Of a DNA stretch of 64,000 bases, positions 29,204-38,659 are shown piece by piece (positions within the stretch are counted from its first letter, which is position 1; the number at the start of each line of letters is the position of its first letter). The DNA is taken from NCBI RefSeq assembly GCF_027923385.1, contig NZ_BSEC01000001.1, positions 248,001 through 312,000 on the forward strand. The letters are read 5' to 3'. A program made the translations under genes and the position numbers. The notes beneath the pieces were generated by a model, which worked only from the letters and a program-made list of their open reading frames with translations, did no database searches and was not told the DNA's origin. The stretch is from Methylocystis echinoides (GTDB lineage Bacteria > Pseudomonadota > Alphaproteobacteria > Rhizobiales > Beijerinckiaceae).

Positions 29204-30442
29204 CTACATCCCGCCGAGATGCTCGGCGACGGTGAAGATGTCCTTGTCGCCGCGGCCGCACATGTTCATCACCATCAAATGATCCTGCGGCTTCTGCGCC
29301 GCGAGCTCGAAGACCTTGGCGAGCGCGTGGGAGGGCTCCAGCGCCGGAATGATGCCCTCGAGCTTGGAGCAGAGCTGGAAGGCGGCGAGCGCCTCCTTGT
29401 CGGTCGCGCTGATATAGGTGACGCGGCCGGTCTCGTGCAGCCAGGAATGTTCCGGGCCAATGCCGGGATAGTCGAGGCCCGCCGAGATCGAATGACCTTC
29501 GAGAATCTGGCCGTCGTCGTCCATCAGCAGATAGGTGCGGTTGCCGTGCAGCACGCCGGGCTTGCCGCCGGTGAGTGAGGCGGCGTGGCCATTGGGTACG
29601 TCGATGCCATGGCCGGCGGCCTCGACGCCGTAGATCTCGACCGAGCGGTCGTCGAGGAAGGGGTGAAACAGGCCGATGGCGTTGGAGCCGCCGCCGATGC
29701 AGGCGATGAGCGAATCAGGCAGACGCCCCTCCATCTCCTGCATCTGCGCGCGCGTCTCGTTGCCGATGATCGACTGGAAATCGCGCACCATGGCCGGATA
29801 GGGATGCGGGCCCGCGGCGGTGCCGATGCAGTAGAAAGTGTCGGAGACATTGGTGACCCAGTCGCGCAGCGCCTCGTTCATCGCGTCCTTCAGCGTGCGC
29901 GCGCCGGACTGCACGGGCACGACCTCGGCGCCGAGCATTTTCATGCGGAAGACGTTGGGCTTCTGCCGCTCGACATCGACCGCGCCCATATAGACCACGC
30001 ATTGCAGGCCGAAGCGGGCGCAGGCGGTGGCGGTGGCGACGCCGTGCTGGCCGGCGCCCGTCTCGGCGATGATGCGCTGCTTGCCCATGCGGCGGGCGAG
30101 CAGGATCTGGCCCAGCACATTGTTGATCTTGTGCGCGCCGGTGTGGTTGAGCTCGTCGCGCTTGAAATAGACCTTGGCGCCTTTGCCCGGCTCGGCCCTT
30201 GCGCGCACATAGTCGGTGATGCGCTCGGCGAAATAGAGCGGCGACGGCCGGCCGACATAGTGCTTGTGGAGGCTCGTCAGCTCCTCATGGAAGGCGGGGT
30301 CGTTCTTCGCGTCCGCATAGGCCTGTTCGAGATCGAGCACGAGCGGCATCAGCGTTTCGGCGACGAAGCGCCCGCCGAAGATGCCGAAACGGCCGTTTTC
30401 ATCCGGGCCGGCGCGGAAGGAATTCTGAAGGGGCTTGCTCAT
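29204..30442 (-). CDS. trpB: tryptophan synthase beta chain
   Basis: PLP enzyme joining indole and serine to form tryptophan. The PLP lysine lies in [13 protein letters not shown], and the phosphate-binding loop is [15 protein letters not shown]. The start at 30442 ([17 protein letters not shown]) is chosen because a longer reading starting at 30541 would translate the palindromic repeat ([14 protein letters not shown]), which is not part of the family. Length of 412 residues is standard. It follows trpF. The alpha subunit gene trpA, usually next, is absent from this window. Confidence 0.96.
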   Translation of the reverse strand: MSKPLQNSFRAGPDENGRFGIFGGRFVAETLMPLVLDLEQAYADAKNDPAFHEELTSLHKHYVGRPSPLYFAERITDYVRARAEPGKGAKVYFKRDELNHTGAHKINNVLGQILLARRMGKQRIIAETGAGQHGVATATACARFGLQCVVYMGAVDVERQKPNVFRMKMLGAEVVPVQSGARTLKDAMNEALRDWVTNVSDTFYCIGTAAGPHPYPAMVRDFQSIIGNETRAQMQEMEGRLPDSLIACIGGGSNAIGLFHPFLDDRSVEIYGVEAAGHGIDVPNGHAASLTGGKPGVLHGNRTYLLMDDDGQILEGHSISAGLDYPGIGPEHSWLHETGRVTYISATDKEALAAFQLCSKLEGIIPALEPSHALAKVFELAAQKPQDHLMVMNMCGRGDKDIFTVAEHLGGM

Positions 30443-30466
30443 GGGGCGCGATCCTTTTGGCGGGTC

Positions 30467-30510
30467 TTGCCCCCTCCCCACCCCTCCCCCGCTGCGCGGG
30501 AGAGGGAGCA
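30467..30510. repeat. REP-like palindromic unit upstream of trpB
   Basis: CCCCTCCCCACCCCTCCCCC, then GCTGCGCGGGAGAGGG. This is the same unit type as in the ileS insertion (TTGGGGTGAGGGG spacer complement plus CCCTC / GAGGG arms), here in the short trpF-trpB gap. Confidence 0.65.
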
Positions 30511-30610
30511 GGGCGTCGCCTTCACCAGCAATGCTGCTCATGAGCTCAGGGAGGGGGCGGGCCCGTTTGTTCTCTCTCTGCGGAAATCTTTAGAGCCTTC
30601 CCGCCGCGAT

Positions 30611-31255
30611 TCAAAGCGCGCGGACGGCCTTTATGAAATCGGCGATGCGCGCAGGGTCCTTCACACCCCTCTCGCGCTCGACGCCGGAGGACACGTCGAC
30701 CGCCGGCGCCTTCGTGACACGGAGCGCCCCGGCCACATTTTCGGCGTCCAGCCCGCCGGAAAGCATCCAGTTTGCTGCGCCTATGTTGCGCAGCAAATTC
30801 CAGTCGAAGCTCACCCCCGCCCCACCCGGAACCGCCGCGTCGGGGGCGGGCTTGGCGTCGAAAAGCAGCACGTCCGCCCCCCGATAGGCGCTGGCCCGCG
30901 CGACATCCTCGGGCGTCGCGACGCCGATGGCCTTGATGACCGGAAGGTCGAAACGCGCCTTCACCGCCGCGACACGTTCGGGGCTCTCCTTGCCGTGGAG
31001 CTGCAGCATGTCGGGGGCGAGCGCGTCGACGATCTCGTCGAGCTCGGCGTCGCGGGCGTCGACCGTCAGGGCGACCCTGGAGATTCGGTCCTGCGCCATC
31101 AGCCCGAGCGTTCGGGCGGTTTCGAGATCGATATGACGCGGGCTCCTCTCGAAGAAAACGAAGCCAGCCATATCTGCGCCGGCGGCGATGGTCGCGCGCA
31201 GCGTCTCGGGCGAGGAGAGACCGCAGATTTTGACGAGGGTTCTGTGTTGCGTCAT
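30611..31255 (-). CDS. trpF: phosphoribosylanthranilate isomerase
   Basis: Isomerises N-(5-phosphoribosyl)anthranilate in tryptophan synthesis, a TIM barrel. Catalytic Cys is in LVKICGLSSPETL, the Asp in ALTVDARDAELDEI, and phosphate-binding loops are in LLFDAKPAPDAAVPGG and ALRVTKAPAVDVSSGVE. Length of 214 residues is typical. trpB follows after about 170 bases that hold a palindromic repeat, so cotranscription is likely but not certain. Confidence 0.95.
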   Translation of the reverse strand: MTQHRTLVKICGLSSPETLRATIAAGADMAGFVFFERSPRHIDLETARTLGLMAQDRISRVALTVDARDAELDEIVDALAPDMLQLHGKESPERVAAVKARFDLPVIKAIGVATPEDVARASAYRGADVLLFDAKPAPDAAVPGGAGVSFDWNLLRNIGAANWMLSGGLDAENVAGALRVTKAPAVDVSSGVERERGVKDPARIADFIKAVRAL

Positions 31256-31301
31256 GGCCGCGCTCTTTGTCTTTTCGGCCTGGCGGCGCCGGAGGCGCCC
31301 T

Positions 31302-31429
31302 ACTTCCCCTTTACGGGGAGGTCGGCGGTCGAAGACCGCCGGGTGGGGTCTCGAGCCGCAACAGCCATGATGGGGCCTTACCCCACCCGACGCGCGTTCC
31401 GCGCGCCACCCTCCCCGTAAAGGGGAGGG
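31302..31429. repeat. inverted pair of palindromic repeats between trpF and manC
   Basis: Two about 48-base units face each other. The left reads CTTCCCCTTTACGGGGAGG, a GGCGGTC / GACCGCC hairpin, then GGGTGGGGT. The right, reversed, has CCTCCCCTTTACGGGGAGG, a GCGCG hairpin, then GGGTGGGGT. The whole pair can fold into a long cruciform. Distantly similar to the ileS and trpB repeats in its GGGG-containing hairpins. Confidence 0.75.
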
Positions 31430-31463
31430 ATGAGCTCACGACCGGCGTTCGGAGCGGTGCGAA

Positions 31464-32876
31464 TTACCCCCGATTATACACATCCTCGAAGCGGACGATG
31501 TCGTCCTCGCCGAGATAGGAGCCGGTCTGCACCTCGATCAGCTCCAGATCGATCTTGCCGGGATTGGTGAGCCGGTGCTTGCAGCCGATCGGCAGATAGA
31601 TCGATTCGTTTTCGTGGACGAGGTGAATCTCCTCGTCGCGGCCCACCTCGGCGGTGCCGCGCACCACGATCCAGTGCTCGGCGCGGTGGAAGTGCTTTTG
31701 CAGGGACAGGCGCTCGCCCGGCTTCACGACGATGCGCTTCACCTGATAGCGCTGGCCTTCGTCGATCGACTGATAATAGCCCCAGGGCCGGAAGATGCGC
31801 TTGTGCGCCCCCGCCTCGCGGCGGTTCTGGATCTTGAGCTCGTCGACGAGCTGCTTCACCCGGTCGCCATGCTCGTGGTTGAGCACCAGAACCGCGTCCT
31901 GCGTCGTGACGACAATCACGTCGCTGACGCCCACGACGGTCGTCAGCATGTCCTCCGAGCGGACATGGACGTTTTTCGCGTCCATCACCACGCCCTCGCC
32001 GCGCACGGAATTGCCCGCTTCGTCGCGCTCGGACAGCTCCCACACGGCGCGCCAGGTGCCGACATCCGACCAGCCGATGTCGGCGGGGATCAGCGCGGCC
32101 TTGTCGGTCTTCTCCATCACGGCGTAGTCGATGGATTTCTTCGGCGCGCGGGCGAAGGCCTCCGCGTCGAGCACACAGAAGCCGAGATCATTCGCGGCGG
32201 CGTCGATGGCGGCCTCGGCGGCCTCGAAGATCGCCGGTTCGAAATGGGCGATTTCCGCCTGCATCACATCGGCGCGGAAGATGAAATTGCCGCTGTTCCA
32301 GAAATAGCCGGCCTCGATGTAGCGCTGCGCCGTCTCGCGGTCGGGCTTTTCGACGAAGGCGTCGAGCTTCAGCACCTCGCCGCCGGCATGGGTCGGCGCG
32401 CCGGGACGCAGATAGCCATAGCCGGTCGCGGGACTGTCGGGCTTGACGCCGAGCGTGACGATATAGCCTTCGGCGGCGGCTTCCCCGGCCTTCTTGCAGA
32501 GCTTCACGAGGCCGGCGCGGTCGCGCACGACATGGTCGGCGGCGAGCACGACGACGACCGTATCCGGCGCGCGGCGCGCGGCGAGGCCGGCCGCCACGGC
32601 GACCGCCGGACCCGAATCGCGGCGCGAGGGCTCCAGCACGATGTCGGCCTGCGCGCCGATCTGGCGGAGCTGGTCGGCGATGAGAAAGCGATAGTCGGCG
32701 TTGGAGATGACGATGGGCTTCTCGAAGGCCGGATCGGCCAGCATGGCCATGGTCGTCTGGAAGGTGGAGCGCTCGCCGACGAGCGGGATGAACTGCTTGG
32801 GCAGGGTCTCGCGCGATTCGGGCCACACCCGCGTGCCGGAGCCGCCGCACATGATCACGGGCAGGATTTTCGTCAT
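31464..32876 (-). CDS. manC: mannose-1-phosphate guanylyltransferase / mannose-6-phosphate isomerase
   Basis: Makes GDP-mannose for polysaccharides; the bifunctional class also interconverts mannose-6-P and fructose-6-P. The N-terminal nucleotidyltransferase has VIMCGGSGTRVWPESRE with LPKQFIPL, and FVEKPDRETAQRYI. The C-terminal type II isomerase cupin has PWGYYQSIDEGQRYQVKRI and GERLSLQKHFHRAEHWIV, with the metal-binding His residues. ATG at 32876 has AGGGGA eight bases upstream, giving 470 residues. It is separate from the CDP-sugar operon by the helicase gene and on the opposite strand, but serves the same envelope-sugar theme. Confidence 0.95.
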   Translation of the reverse strand: MTKILPVIMCGGSGTRVWPESRETLPKQFIPLVGERSTFQTTMAMLADPAFEKPIVISNADYRFLIADQLRQIGAQADIVLEPSRRDSGPAVAVAAGLAARRAPDTVVVVLAADHVVRDRAGLVKLCKKAGEAAAEGYIVTLGVKPDSPATGYGYLRPGAPTHAGGEVLKLDAFVEKPDRETAQRYIEAGYFWNSGNFIFRADVMQAEIAHFEPAIFEAAEAAIDAAANDLGFCVLDAEAFARAPKKSIDYAVMEKTDKAALIPADIGWSDVGTWRAVWELSERDEAGNSVRGEGVVMDAKNVHVRSEDMLTTVVGVSDVIVVTTQDAVLVLNHEHGDRVKQLVDELKIQNRREAGAHKRIFRPWGYYQSIDEGQRYQVKRIVVKPGERLSLQKHFHRAEHWIVVRGTAEVGRDEEIHLVHENESIYLPIGCKHRLTNPGKIDLELIEVQTGSYLGEDDIVRFEDVYNRG

Positions 32877-33085
32877 CGTCAATTTCCCCTCCAGCCCCGG
32901 CGACAGGCGCGGCGGCGCAAGATTCGCCGGGATCGTGGCTTCAAGCAATGGCCCGCGGAAGAATCCGGGCGGGCTTTCGACCAATAGGCGACGCGCGCCC
33001 AACCGGGCCCTGCGCCGGTTCGGCCGCGTTCACGTCAATCCGCCGGTTTCTTGGCGAGAATTTGACCGCAGCCGGGAATGTCTTG

Positions 33086-36000
33086 TCAGGCCTTGCCTTT
33101 CTTCTCGAGCTCAGCTTTGAGCGCGGCGAGTTTGGCGAAGGGCGAATCCGGGTCCGGCTGCCGCTCCCGCTTTTCGGTCGGGGCGAAGCCGCCGGGGCGC
33201 CCGCCACGGCGATCATCTCGCCGGTCATCGCGCGGCGCGCCGCCGCGGGGCTTGTCGAAACGCGGCTTGTCGAAGCGTGGCTTGTCAGGCTTGCCCGCCG
33301 GACGCGGCGCGCCCTCGGCGCCGCCTTCCGCCTGACGCGGCCGGTCGCGGCGCGGGCCGCGTCGGTCGCCTTCGGCGCCGGCCTCGCGCGGTCCGCGCTG
33401 CTGCGGGGCGCCCTGCCGGCGCGGGCCGCCGGCATGGGCATGCCGAACCGGGGCCCAGATCTCGATGGTCGCCGGCGCTTCCGCAGTCGCCTCTCCCGCG
33501 CCGTCGGCGGACGCCGTCTCGCCTGTCGTTTCCACGGCGCCTTCCGTCGCGACGGCGTCAGCGGTCTCGACGGCGACGGGCGCCTCCGGCGCGGCGGATT
33601 CAGTCTCGTCCGGCGCGACAACCTGCGCCTCGATCGGCGCGGCCGCTTCGCCCGCGGCCTCCGGGGCGGCCTCCGCCGGCGCTTCCTCTCCCGCCGCCTT
33701 CGGCTGCAGGGGCTCCGTCGACGCGGCGGGGATCAGGGGCACGGTGATGGCCGGGCCCGGCCGCTGGGTCGCGCCATAGCCAAGCGACTTGAGGATGGAG
33801 GAGAAGGCCTCGCCCGAGCAGCCGGTGAGCGAGGTCATCGCCACGGTGACGACGAAACCCTCGCCATCGGCCGCGCCGGCCGGCGGATCGCCGGCGGTGA
33901 CGCCCGGCTTATAGGCGATGGCCGGCCGAATCAGATCGGCGAGGCGCTCCAGAATGTCGACGCGCACGACGCGCTCGCCGCAGACGCGGAAGCCGGCGGC
34001 GCGATAGAAGCCCTTGTGGATCGACTGGTCGGCGGCGAAGGAGGTCCGCCCGGAGGCCGCGAGATGCGGCACTTCCTCGAGCCCCTTCACATTGTCGAGG
34101 CCGCCGTGGTGCAGCGCCCAGAGCAGCGAGGCCAGCGTGCGCGGCGCCGGCTTCAGAAGCTGCGGCAGGTAGATGTGATAGGCCCCGAAGCGCACGCCGA
34201 GCTTGCGCAGCGCGCCGCGGTCGTCCTGCGAGAAGGCCTTGATTTCCTTGGCGACGCGGGCGCGGTCGAGCACGCCGAGCTCCTCGGCGAGCTGGAAGGC
34301 GACGCCGCGCGTCACGCCCTCGAGCCCCTCGCCCTTTTCGAGCTGCTCCAGCGGGCCGAGCAGTTTCTTCACATGCTGGCCGAGCCAGAGGTTGAGGCGG
34401 GTCTGGACCTTCTCCAGCGCCGCGCCCGACAATTGCTCGTCCGCGAGAATGCGGGTCGTGGGGGAGAGCACCCCCGCGCCGGCGGCGATCTTGGCGACCG
34501 GCTCGCCAAGCCAGCGGATGACGCCGTCATTGCCGAGCACGAAAGCGTCGTCCACGGCGTCGAAGACGCGGGTGGCGCGCGCCTCGAATTCGCCGGCCAG
34601 CGCCTTCTGGGCGGCCGCGCTCAGGGCGCGGGCGGCTTCGCCAGACGCGCCGGGGTCCGGCGTGAAGCGAAAACCCTGGAGGCTTCCGACATGCTGGCCT
34701 TCGACCAGGACGTCGCCGGCGGCGTTAATTTCGGCTTCGAGCATCGCATTCTCTCTTAAGCGGCGCATCAGCACGCTGGTGCGGCGATCGACGAAACGCT
34801 GCGTCAGGCGGTGATGCAGCGCGTCGGACAGGCTGTCCTCTACCCGACGCGCGACGCTCTGCCAATGCTCGGCGTCGTCGAGCCAGCCGGATCGGTGCGC
34901 GATGAAGCTCACCGTGCGCACCTGCGCGAGCCGGTAGGAGAGCGTGTCGATGTCGCCGTCGATGCGGTCGACGGCGTCGATATGGCGGGCCATCCAGTCG
35001 GCGGGGATCTTCCCCTTGCGGGCGATAAAGCTGAAAATCTGCATCGCCAGATCGGCGTGGGCCTGCGGCGAGGTCTTGCGATAATCGGGAATCTGGCAGG
35101 CTTCCCATAGCCTTGCGACATCGGCCGGGGCCTTCGCGTTCTTCTGCGCGATTTCGTCGCGGCTCGCCGCTTCGAGCGCAAGCTGGTCCACGGCGATGGG
35201 GGCGCGGGTGAAGCGCGGATGGGTCGGCGTCTTTTCAAGCGAGGCCGAAAGATCCCGGATCGAGGAAAAATCGAGATCGCTGTTGCGCCATTGGAGAAGT
35301 TGCACCGGATCGAAGCGATGATCCTCCAGCGCCTCGATCAGTTCCTCCTCGAACGGCGGGCAGCGGCCGGTCGCGCCGAAGGCGCCGTCATTCATATGGC
35401 GGCCCGCGCGCCCCGCGATCTGGCCAAATTCCGCTGGCGTCAGGCGACGATAGCGCCAGCCGTCGAATTTCCGGTCGGAGGCGAAGGCGACGTAATCGAC
35501 GTCGAGATTGAGCCCCATGCCGATGGCGTCGGTTGCGATGATGTAATCGACGTCGCCGGACTGGAAGAGTTCGACCTGCGCGTTGCGCGTGCGCGGCGAG
35601 AGGGCGCCGAGCACCACCGCCGCCCCGCCCCGCTGGCGCTTGATCCATTCCGCAATGGCGTAAACCTCCTCGGCGGAGAAGGCGACAATCGCCGTGCGCG
35701 GCGGCAGGCGGGAAATTTTCCTGTCGCCGGCGAAGCTCAGCCGCGACAGACGCGGGCGCGTGAAGATCGGCGCGCCGGGGAAAAGCTCGGCGATGATCGG
35801 CGCGATGGTGCCGGCGCCGATGAGCAGCGTTTCCTGCCGCCCGCGCCAGCGCAGCAGCCGGTCCGTGAAAATGTGGCCGCGGTCGAGATCGGCGGCGAGC
35901 TGCACTTCGTCGATCGCCAGAAAATCCACGTCGATGTCGCGCGGCATGGCTTCGACGGTCGAAATCCAGTAGGCGGGCGAACGCGGCTTGATTTTCTCCT

Positions 36001-36214
36001 CGCCGGTGACGAGCGCGACATTCGACGCGCCGACCTTCGCGACCACGCGATTGTAAACCTCGCGCGCGAGCAGCCGCAGCGGCAGGCCGATGGCGCCGCT
36101 CGGGAAGGAGAGCATGCGCTCGATCGCGTGATGGGTCTTTCCGGTGTTGGTGGGGCCGAGAACGGCCGCGACGCCTGTTGTGTCGCGGCGGCTGCCCGGC
36201 GGGAGCGGCGGCAT
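33086..36214 (-). CDS. SUV3-like DEAD/H helicase with long disordered C-terminal tail
   Basis: Probable RNA helicase related to mitochondrial SUV3. The N-terminal core has Walker A LGPTNTGKTHHAIERM, the DEVQ-type Walker B FLAIDEVQLAAD, and the helicase C block IIATDAIGMGLNLD with FGQIAGRAGRHMNDGAFG. A long conserved alpha-helical region extends to about 820. From about 825 to 1042 the sequence is Ala/Glu/Pro-rich and then Arg/Gly-rich with PRFDKPRFDKPRGG repeats, a likely disordered RNA-binding tail. No exoribonuclease partner is adjacent. The start has only a weak ribosome-binding site. The role in RNA decay is inference from the family. Confidence 0.88.
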   Translation of the reverse strand: MPPLPPGSRRDTTGVAAVLGPTNTGKTHHAIERMLSFPSGAIGLPLRLLAREVYNRVVAKVGASNVALVTGEEKIKPRSPAYWISTVEAMPRDIDVDFLAIDEVQLAADLDRGHIFTDRLLRWRGRQETLLIGAGTIAPIIAELFPGAPIFTRPRLSRLSFAGDRKISRLPPRTAIVAFSAEEVYAIAEWIKRQRGGAAVVLGALSPRTRNAQVELFQSGDVDYIIATDAIGMGLNLDVDYVAFASDRKFDGWRYRRLTPAEFGQIAGRAGRHMNDGAFGATGRCPPFEEELIEALEDHRFDPVQLLQWRNSDLDFSSIRDLSASLEKTPTHPRFTRAPIAVDQLALEAASRDEIAQKNAKAPADVARLWEACQIPDYRKTSPQAHADLAMQIFSFIARKGKIPADWMARHIDAVDRIDGDIDTLSYRLAQVRTVSFIAHRSGWLDDAEHWQSVARRVEDSLSDALHHRLTQRFVDRRTSVLMRRLRENAMLEAEINAAGDVLVEGQHVGSLQGFRFTPDPGASGEAARALSAAAQKALAGEFEARATRVFDAVDDAFVLGNDGVIRWLGEPVAKIAAGAGVLSPTTRILADEQLSGAALEKVQTRLNLWLGQHVKKLLGPLEQLEKGEGLEGVTRGVAFQLAEELGVLDRARVAKEIKAFSQDDRGALRKLGVRFGAYHIYLPQLLKPAPRTLASLLWALHHGGLDNVKGLEEVPHLAASGRTSFAADQSIHKGFYRAAGFRVCGERVVRVDILERLADLIRPAIAYKPGVTAGDPPAGAADGEGFVVTVAMTSLTGCSGEAFSSILKSLGYGATQRPGPAITVPLIPAASTEPLQPKAAGEEAPAEAAPEAAGEAAAPIEAQVVAPDETESAAPEAPVAVETADAVATEGAVETTGETASADGAGEATAEAPATIEIWAPVRHAHAGGPRRQGAPQQRGPREAGAEGDRRGPRRDRPRQAEGGAEGAPRPAGKPDKPRFDKPRFDKPRGGAPRDDRRDDRRGGRPGGFAPTEKRERQPDPDSPFAKLAALKAELEKKGKA

Positions 36215-36758
36215 GAGCTGTGTCGCTTCTTGTCTTCTACGAGTTCCCGAACGCCCCGTCGGCGCGCCCCCGTCTCATAAGGGATGTTTGCGCCGCGCGC
36301 GACCTTCACCGCCCGCGCCGCGAATCAGGGCCGCGCATTGATTCCACGGCATATAGGGTGCGCGGCGGTTTCCGTCATCGCGCGGGGCCGCCGCCGCCCT
36401 GTTAACGGTCCGGATCAAAGGCGAACGGAAGCGGCACGAATCGCTGACCCTGCGCCGTTGACTCTCTGTTCGAACAGATATGGGGGTCGACGGGCGCAGC
36501 AGGCCCCAGATGTCGACGCCCCCCGGCGCGCCGCGCCGACCCAGCTCCGCCGGCCTGCGCCGCCGTTTTAACCTCTGGTCCGATTTTGGCGCAGCGGCGG
36601 GGCCGCATGGTTAAGAAGTCCCTGCGCGCGGCGTCGACTTTCAGCCTTCGCTTAAGCTTTGCGTTAACCTTTCGTAAGCCATAGTCGGAAGGCCAAGTCC
36701 GCGCTTGCGGACGGGCGGCCGGCCGGGGTCTCTCCGGCGCCCGGGAAGACGGCGAGAC
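36215..36758. other. gene-free region upstream of the glycan operon
   Basis: 544 bases between the divergent helicase and rfbF genes. No credible gene is seen. The last 160 bases before rfbF hold several TTAA tetramers and an AT-richer segment (about 36600-36680) that probably carry the operon promoter, but no convincing -35/-10 pair was found. Confidence 0.5.
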
Positions 36759-37529
36759 ATGAAGGCGGTTTTGCTCGCAGGGGGTCTGGGCACGCGGCTC
36801 GCGGAAGAGACGTCGCTGCGCCCCAAGCCCATGGTCGAGATCGGCGGCCGTCCGATCCTGTGGCACATCATGAAGATATACGCGGCGCACGGCTTCACCG
36901 ACTTCGTGTTGTGCCTCGGCTACAAGGGCTATTGCGTCAAGGAGTTCTTCTCCAACTATTTTCTCCACATGGCGGATGTCACCTTCGACATGCGCACGCG
37001 CGCGATGGAGGTGCATCGCGGCGCCGCCGAGCCCTGGCGCGTCACGCTGGTCGACACCGGCGACGCCACCCAGACCGGCGGCCGCATCCGGCGCGTCGCC
37101 GACCATCTGAAAGACGCGGATGTCTTCGCGCTGACCTATGGCGATGGCGTCGCCGACATCGATCTCACCGCCGAACTCGCCTTTCACCGCGCCCATGGCA
37201 AGATGGCGACCGTCACCGCGGTGCGCCCCGAATCGCGCTTCGGCGCGCTGACGCTCGAGGGCGACCGCGTCACCTCCTTCGTCGAAAAGCCCATCGCGGA
37301 AAATCTCTTCGTCAATGGCGGCTTCTTCCTCCTGTCGCCGAAGGTCGTCGATCTCATCGATGGCGACGACACCGTCTGGGAGCACGCGCCGATGCGCTGG
37401 CTCGCCGAGAACGATGAATTGCGCGCCTTTCATCACGACGGCTTCTGGCGGCCGATGGATACGCTGCGCGACAAGATCTACCTCGAAAACGAATGGAACG
37501 CGGGACGCGCCAAGTGGAAAATCTGGTGA
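36759..37529 (+). CDS. rfbF: glucose-1-phosphate cytidylyltransferase
   Basis: Activates glucose-1-phosphate to CDP-glucose, the first step toward 3,6-dideoxyhexoses. The nucleotidyltransferase signature is KAVLLAGGLGTRLAEET with RPKPMVEIGGRPILWHIM. TYGDGVADID marks the catalytic acid region, and FVNGGFFLLSP follows. The 256-residue length is standard. The start at 36759 (MKAVLLAGG) is the only sensible one. It leads a plus-strand operon with rfbG starting in a four-base overlap with its stop. Confidence 0.95.
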   Translation: MKAVLLAGGLGTRLAEETSLRPKPMVEIGGRPILWHIMKIYAAHGFTDFVLCLGYKGYCVKEFFSNYFLHMADVTFDMRTRAMEVHRGAAEPWRVTLVDTGDATQTGGRIRRVADHLKDADVFALTYGDGVADIDLTAELAFHRAHGKMATVTAVRPESRFGALTLEGDRVTSFVEKPIAENLFVNGGFFLLSPKVVDLIDGDDTVWEHAPMRWLAENDELRAFHHDGFWRPMDTLRDKIYLENEWNAGRAKWKIW

Positions 37530-38659
37530 TCTCCTCCGCCTTCTGGCTCAACCGGCGGGTCTTCGTCACGGGCCAGACGGGCTTCAAGGGCGCATGGCTC
37601 TCGCTTATGCTCTCGCGCCTCAATGTGCGCGCGACAGGCTTCGCGCTGGCGCCGCCGACAGAACCCGATCTCTTTACGCTGGCCGGCGCCGGCGCATGCA
37701 TCGAGGATATGCGCGGCGACATCCGCGACGCGGACGCGCTTGCCGGCGCCATGCAGGCGGCGGCGCCGGAGATCGTCATTCACATGGCGGCGCAATCGCT
37801 CGTGCGCGAGTCCTACGCCGATCCGGTCGCAACCTACGCGACCAATGTGATGGGCGTCGTCAATGTGCTGGAAGCCGCCCGTCGCACGCCCGGCGTGCGC
37901 CTCGTTCTCATCGTCACGACGGACAAATGCTACGACAATCGCGGCTGGGTGTGGGGCTATCGCGAAACCGACGCGCTCGGCGGGCGTGATCCCTATTCCA
38001 GCAGCAAGGCCTGCGCGGAACTCGTCGCCGCCGCCTATCGCGACAGTTTTCGCGCCCAGGGCCCCCGCATTCTGACGGCGCGCGCCGGCAATGTGATCGG
38101 CGGCGGCGATTTCGCAACGGATCGCATCCTGCCTGACGCGCTGCGCGCCTTCAGCGCGGGACGCACGCTCAAGGTGCGCCATCCGCAGGCCGTGCGCCCC
38201 TGGCAGCATGTGCTGGAGCCGCTTGCCGGCTATCTCTGCCTGATCGAATCCGCGATGACCTCGGATGAGAAGGCGGCGCAGCTCGAAGGCGGCGTCAATT
38301 TCGGGCCCGGTCCCGAGTCGGAGCGCAGCGTCGAGGAATTATTGACGCAGTTCGCCGGAGCCTGGGGGGCTGGCGCGCGCTGGGAGAGAGACGGCGACGA
38401 TCATCCGCATGAAGCGTCGCGCCTGCGTCTCGACACGGCGAAGGCGCGCGAAACGCTCGGCTTCGCGCCGATCCTCGATTTCGAACAGGCGACGCTCTGG
38501 ACGGCGCAATGGTATCGCGCGCAGGTCAACAGGGAAGACATCGCCGCGCTGACGCTGAAACAGATCGACCGTTATCTCGGGCAGCGCGTGCGCCTCTCCT
38601 CACCCTTCCCGCAAGCCTCGAAGGACGCTCAGGATGACCGACGCATCGTCGCAGGCTGA
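37526..38659 (+). CDS. rfbG: CDP-glucose 4,6-dehydratase
   Basis: Converts CDP-glucose to CDP-4-keto-6-deoxyglucose, an extended short-chain dehydrogenase. The NAD motif is [14 protein letters not shown], the family SxYxxxK site reads VTTDKCYDN followed by [13 protein letters not shown], and [20 protein letters not shown] is the usual substrate block. GTG at 37526 overlaps the rfbF stop (GTGA) and gives 377 residues; a GTG at 37514 would add four. It overlaps rfbH by 26 bases. Confidence 0.95.
   Translation: MISSAFWLNRRVFVTGQTGFKGAWLSLMLSRLNVRATGFALAPPTEPDLFTLAGAGACIEDMRGDIRDADALAGAMQAAAPEIVIHMAAQSLVRESYADPVATYATNVMGVVNVLEAARRTPGVRLVLIVTTDKCYDNRGWVWGYRETDALGGRDPYSSSKACAELVAAAYRDSFRAQGPRILTARAGNVIGGGDFATDRILPDALRAFSAGRTLKVRHPQAVRPWQHVLEPLAGYLCLIESAMTSDEKAAQLEGGVNFGPGPESERSVEELLTQFAGAWGAGARWERDGDDHPHEASRLRLDTAKARETLGFAPILDFEQATLWTAQWYRAQVNREDIAALTLKQIDRYLGQRVRLSSPFPQASKDAQDDRRIVAG

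Noticed and set aside
30443..30541. Longer N-terminus for TrpB starting at 30541
   Set aside because: The extra residues translate a palindromic repeat; family proteins start at the downstream ATG.
36652..36667. Possible CtrA box upstream of rfbF
   Set aside because: The spacer between the TTAA tetramers is eight bases, not seven.
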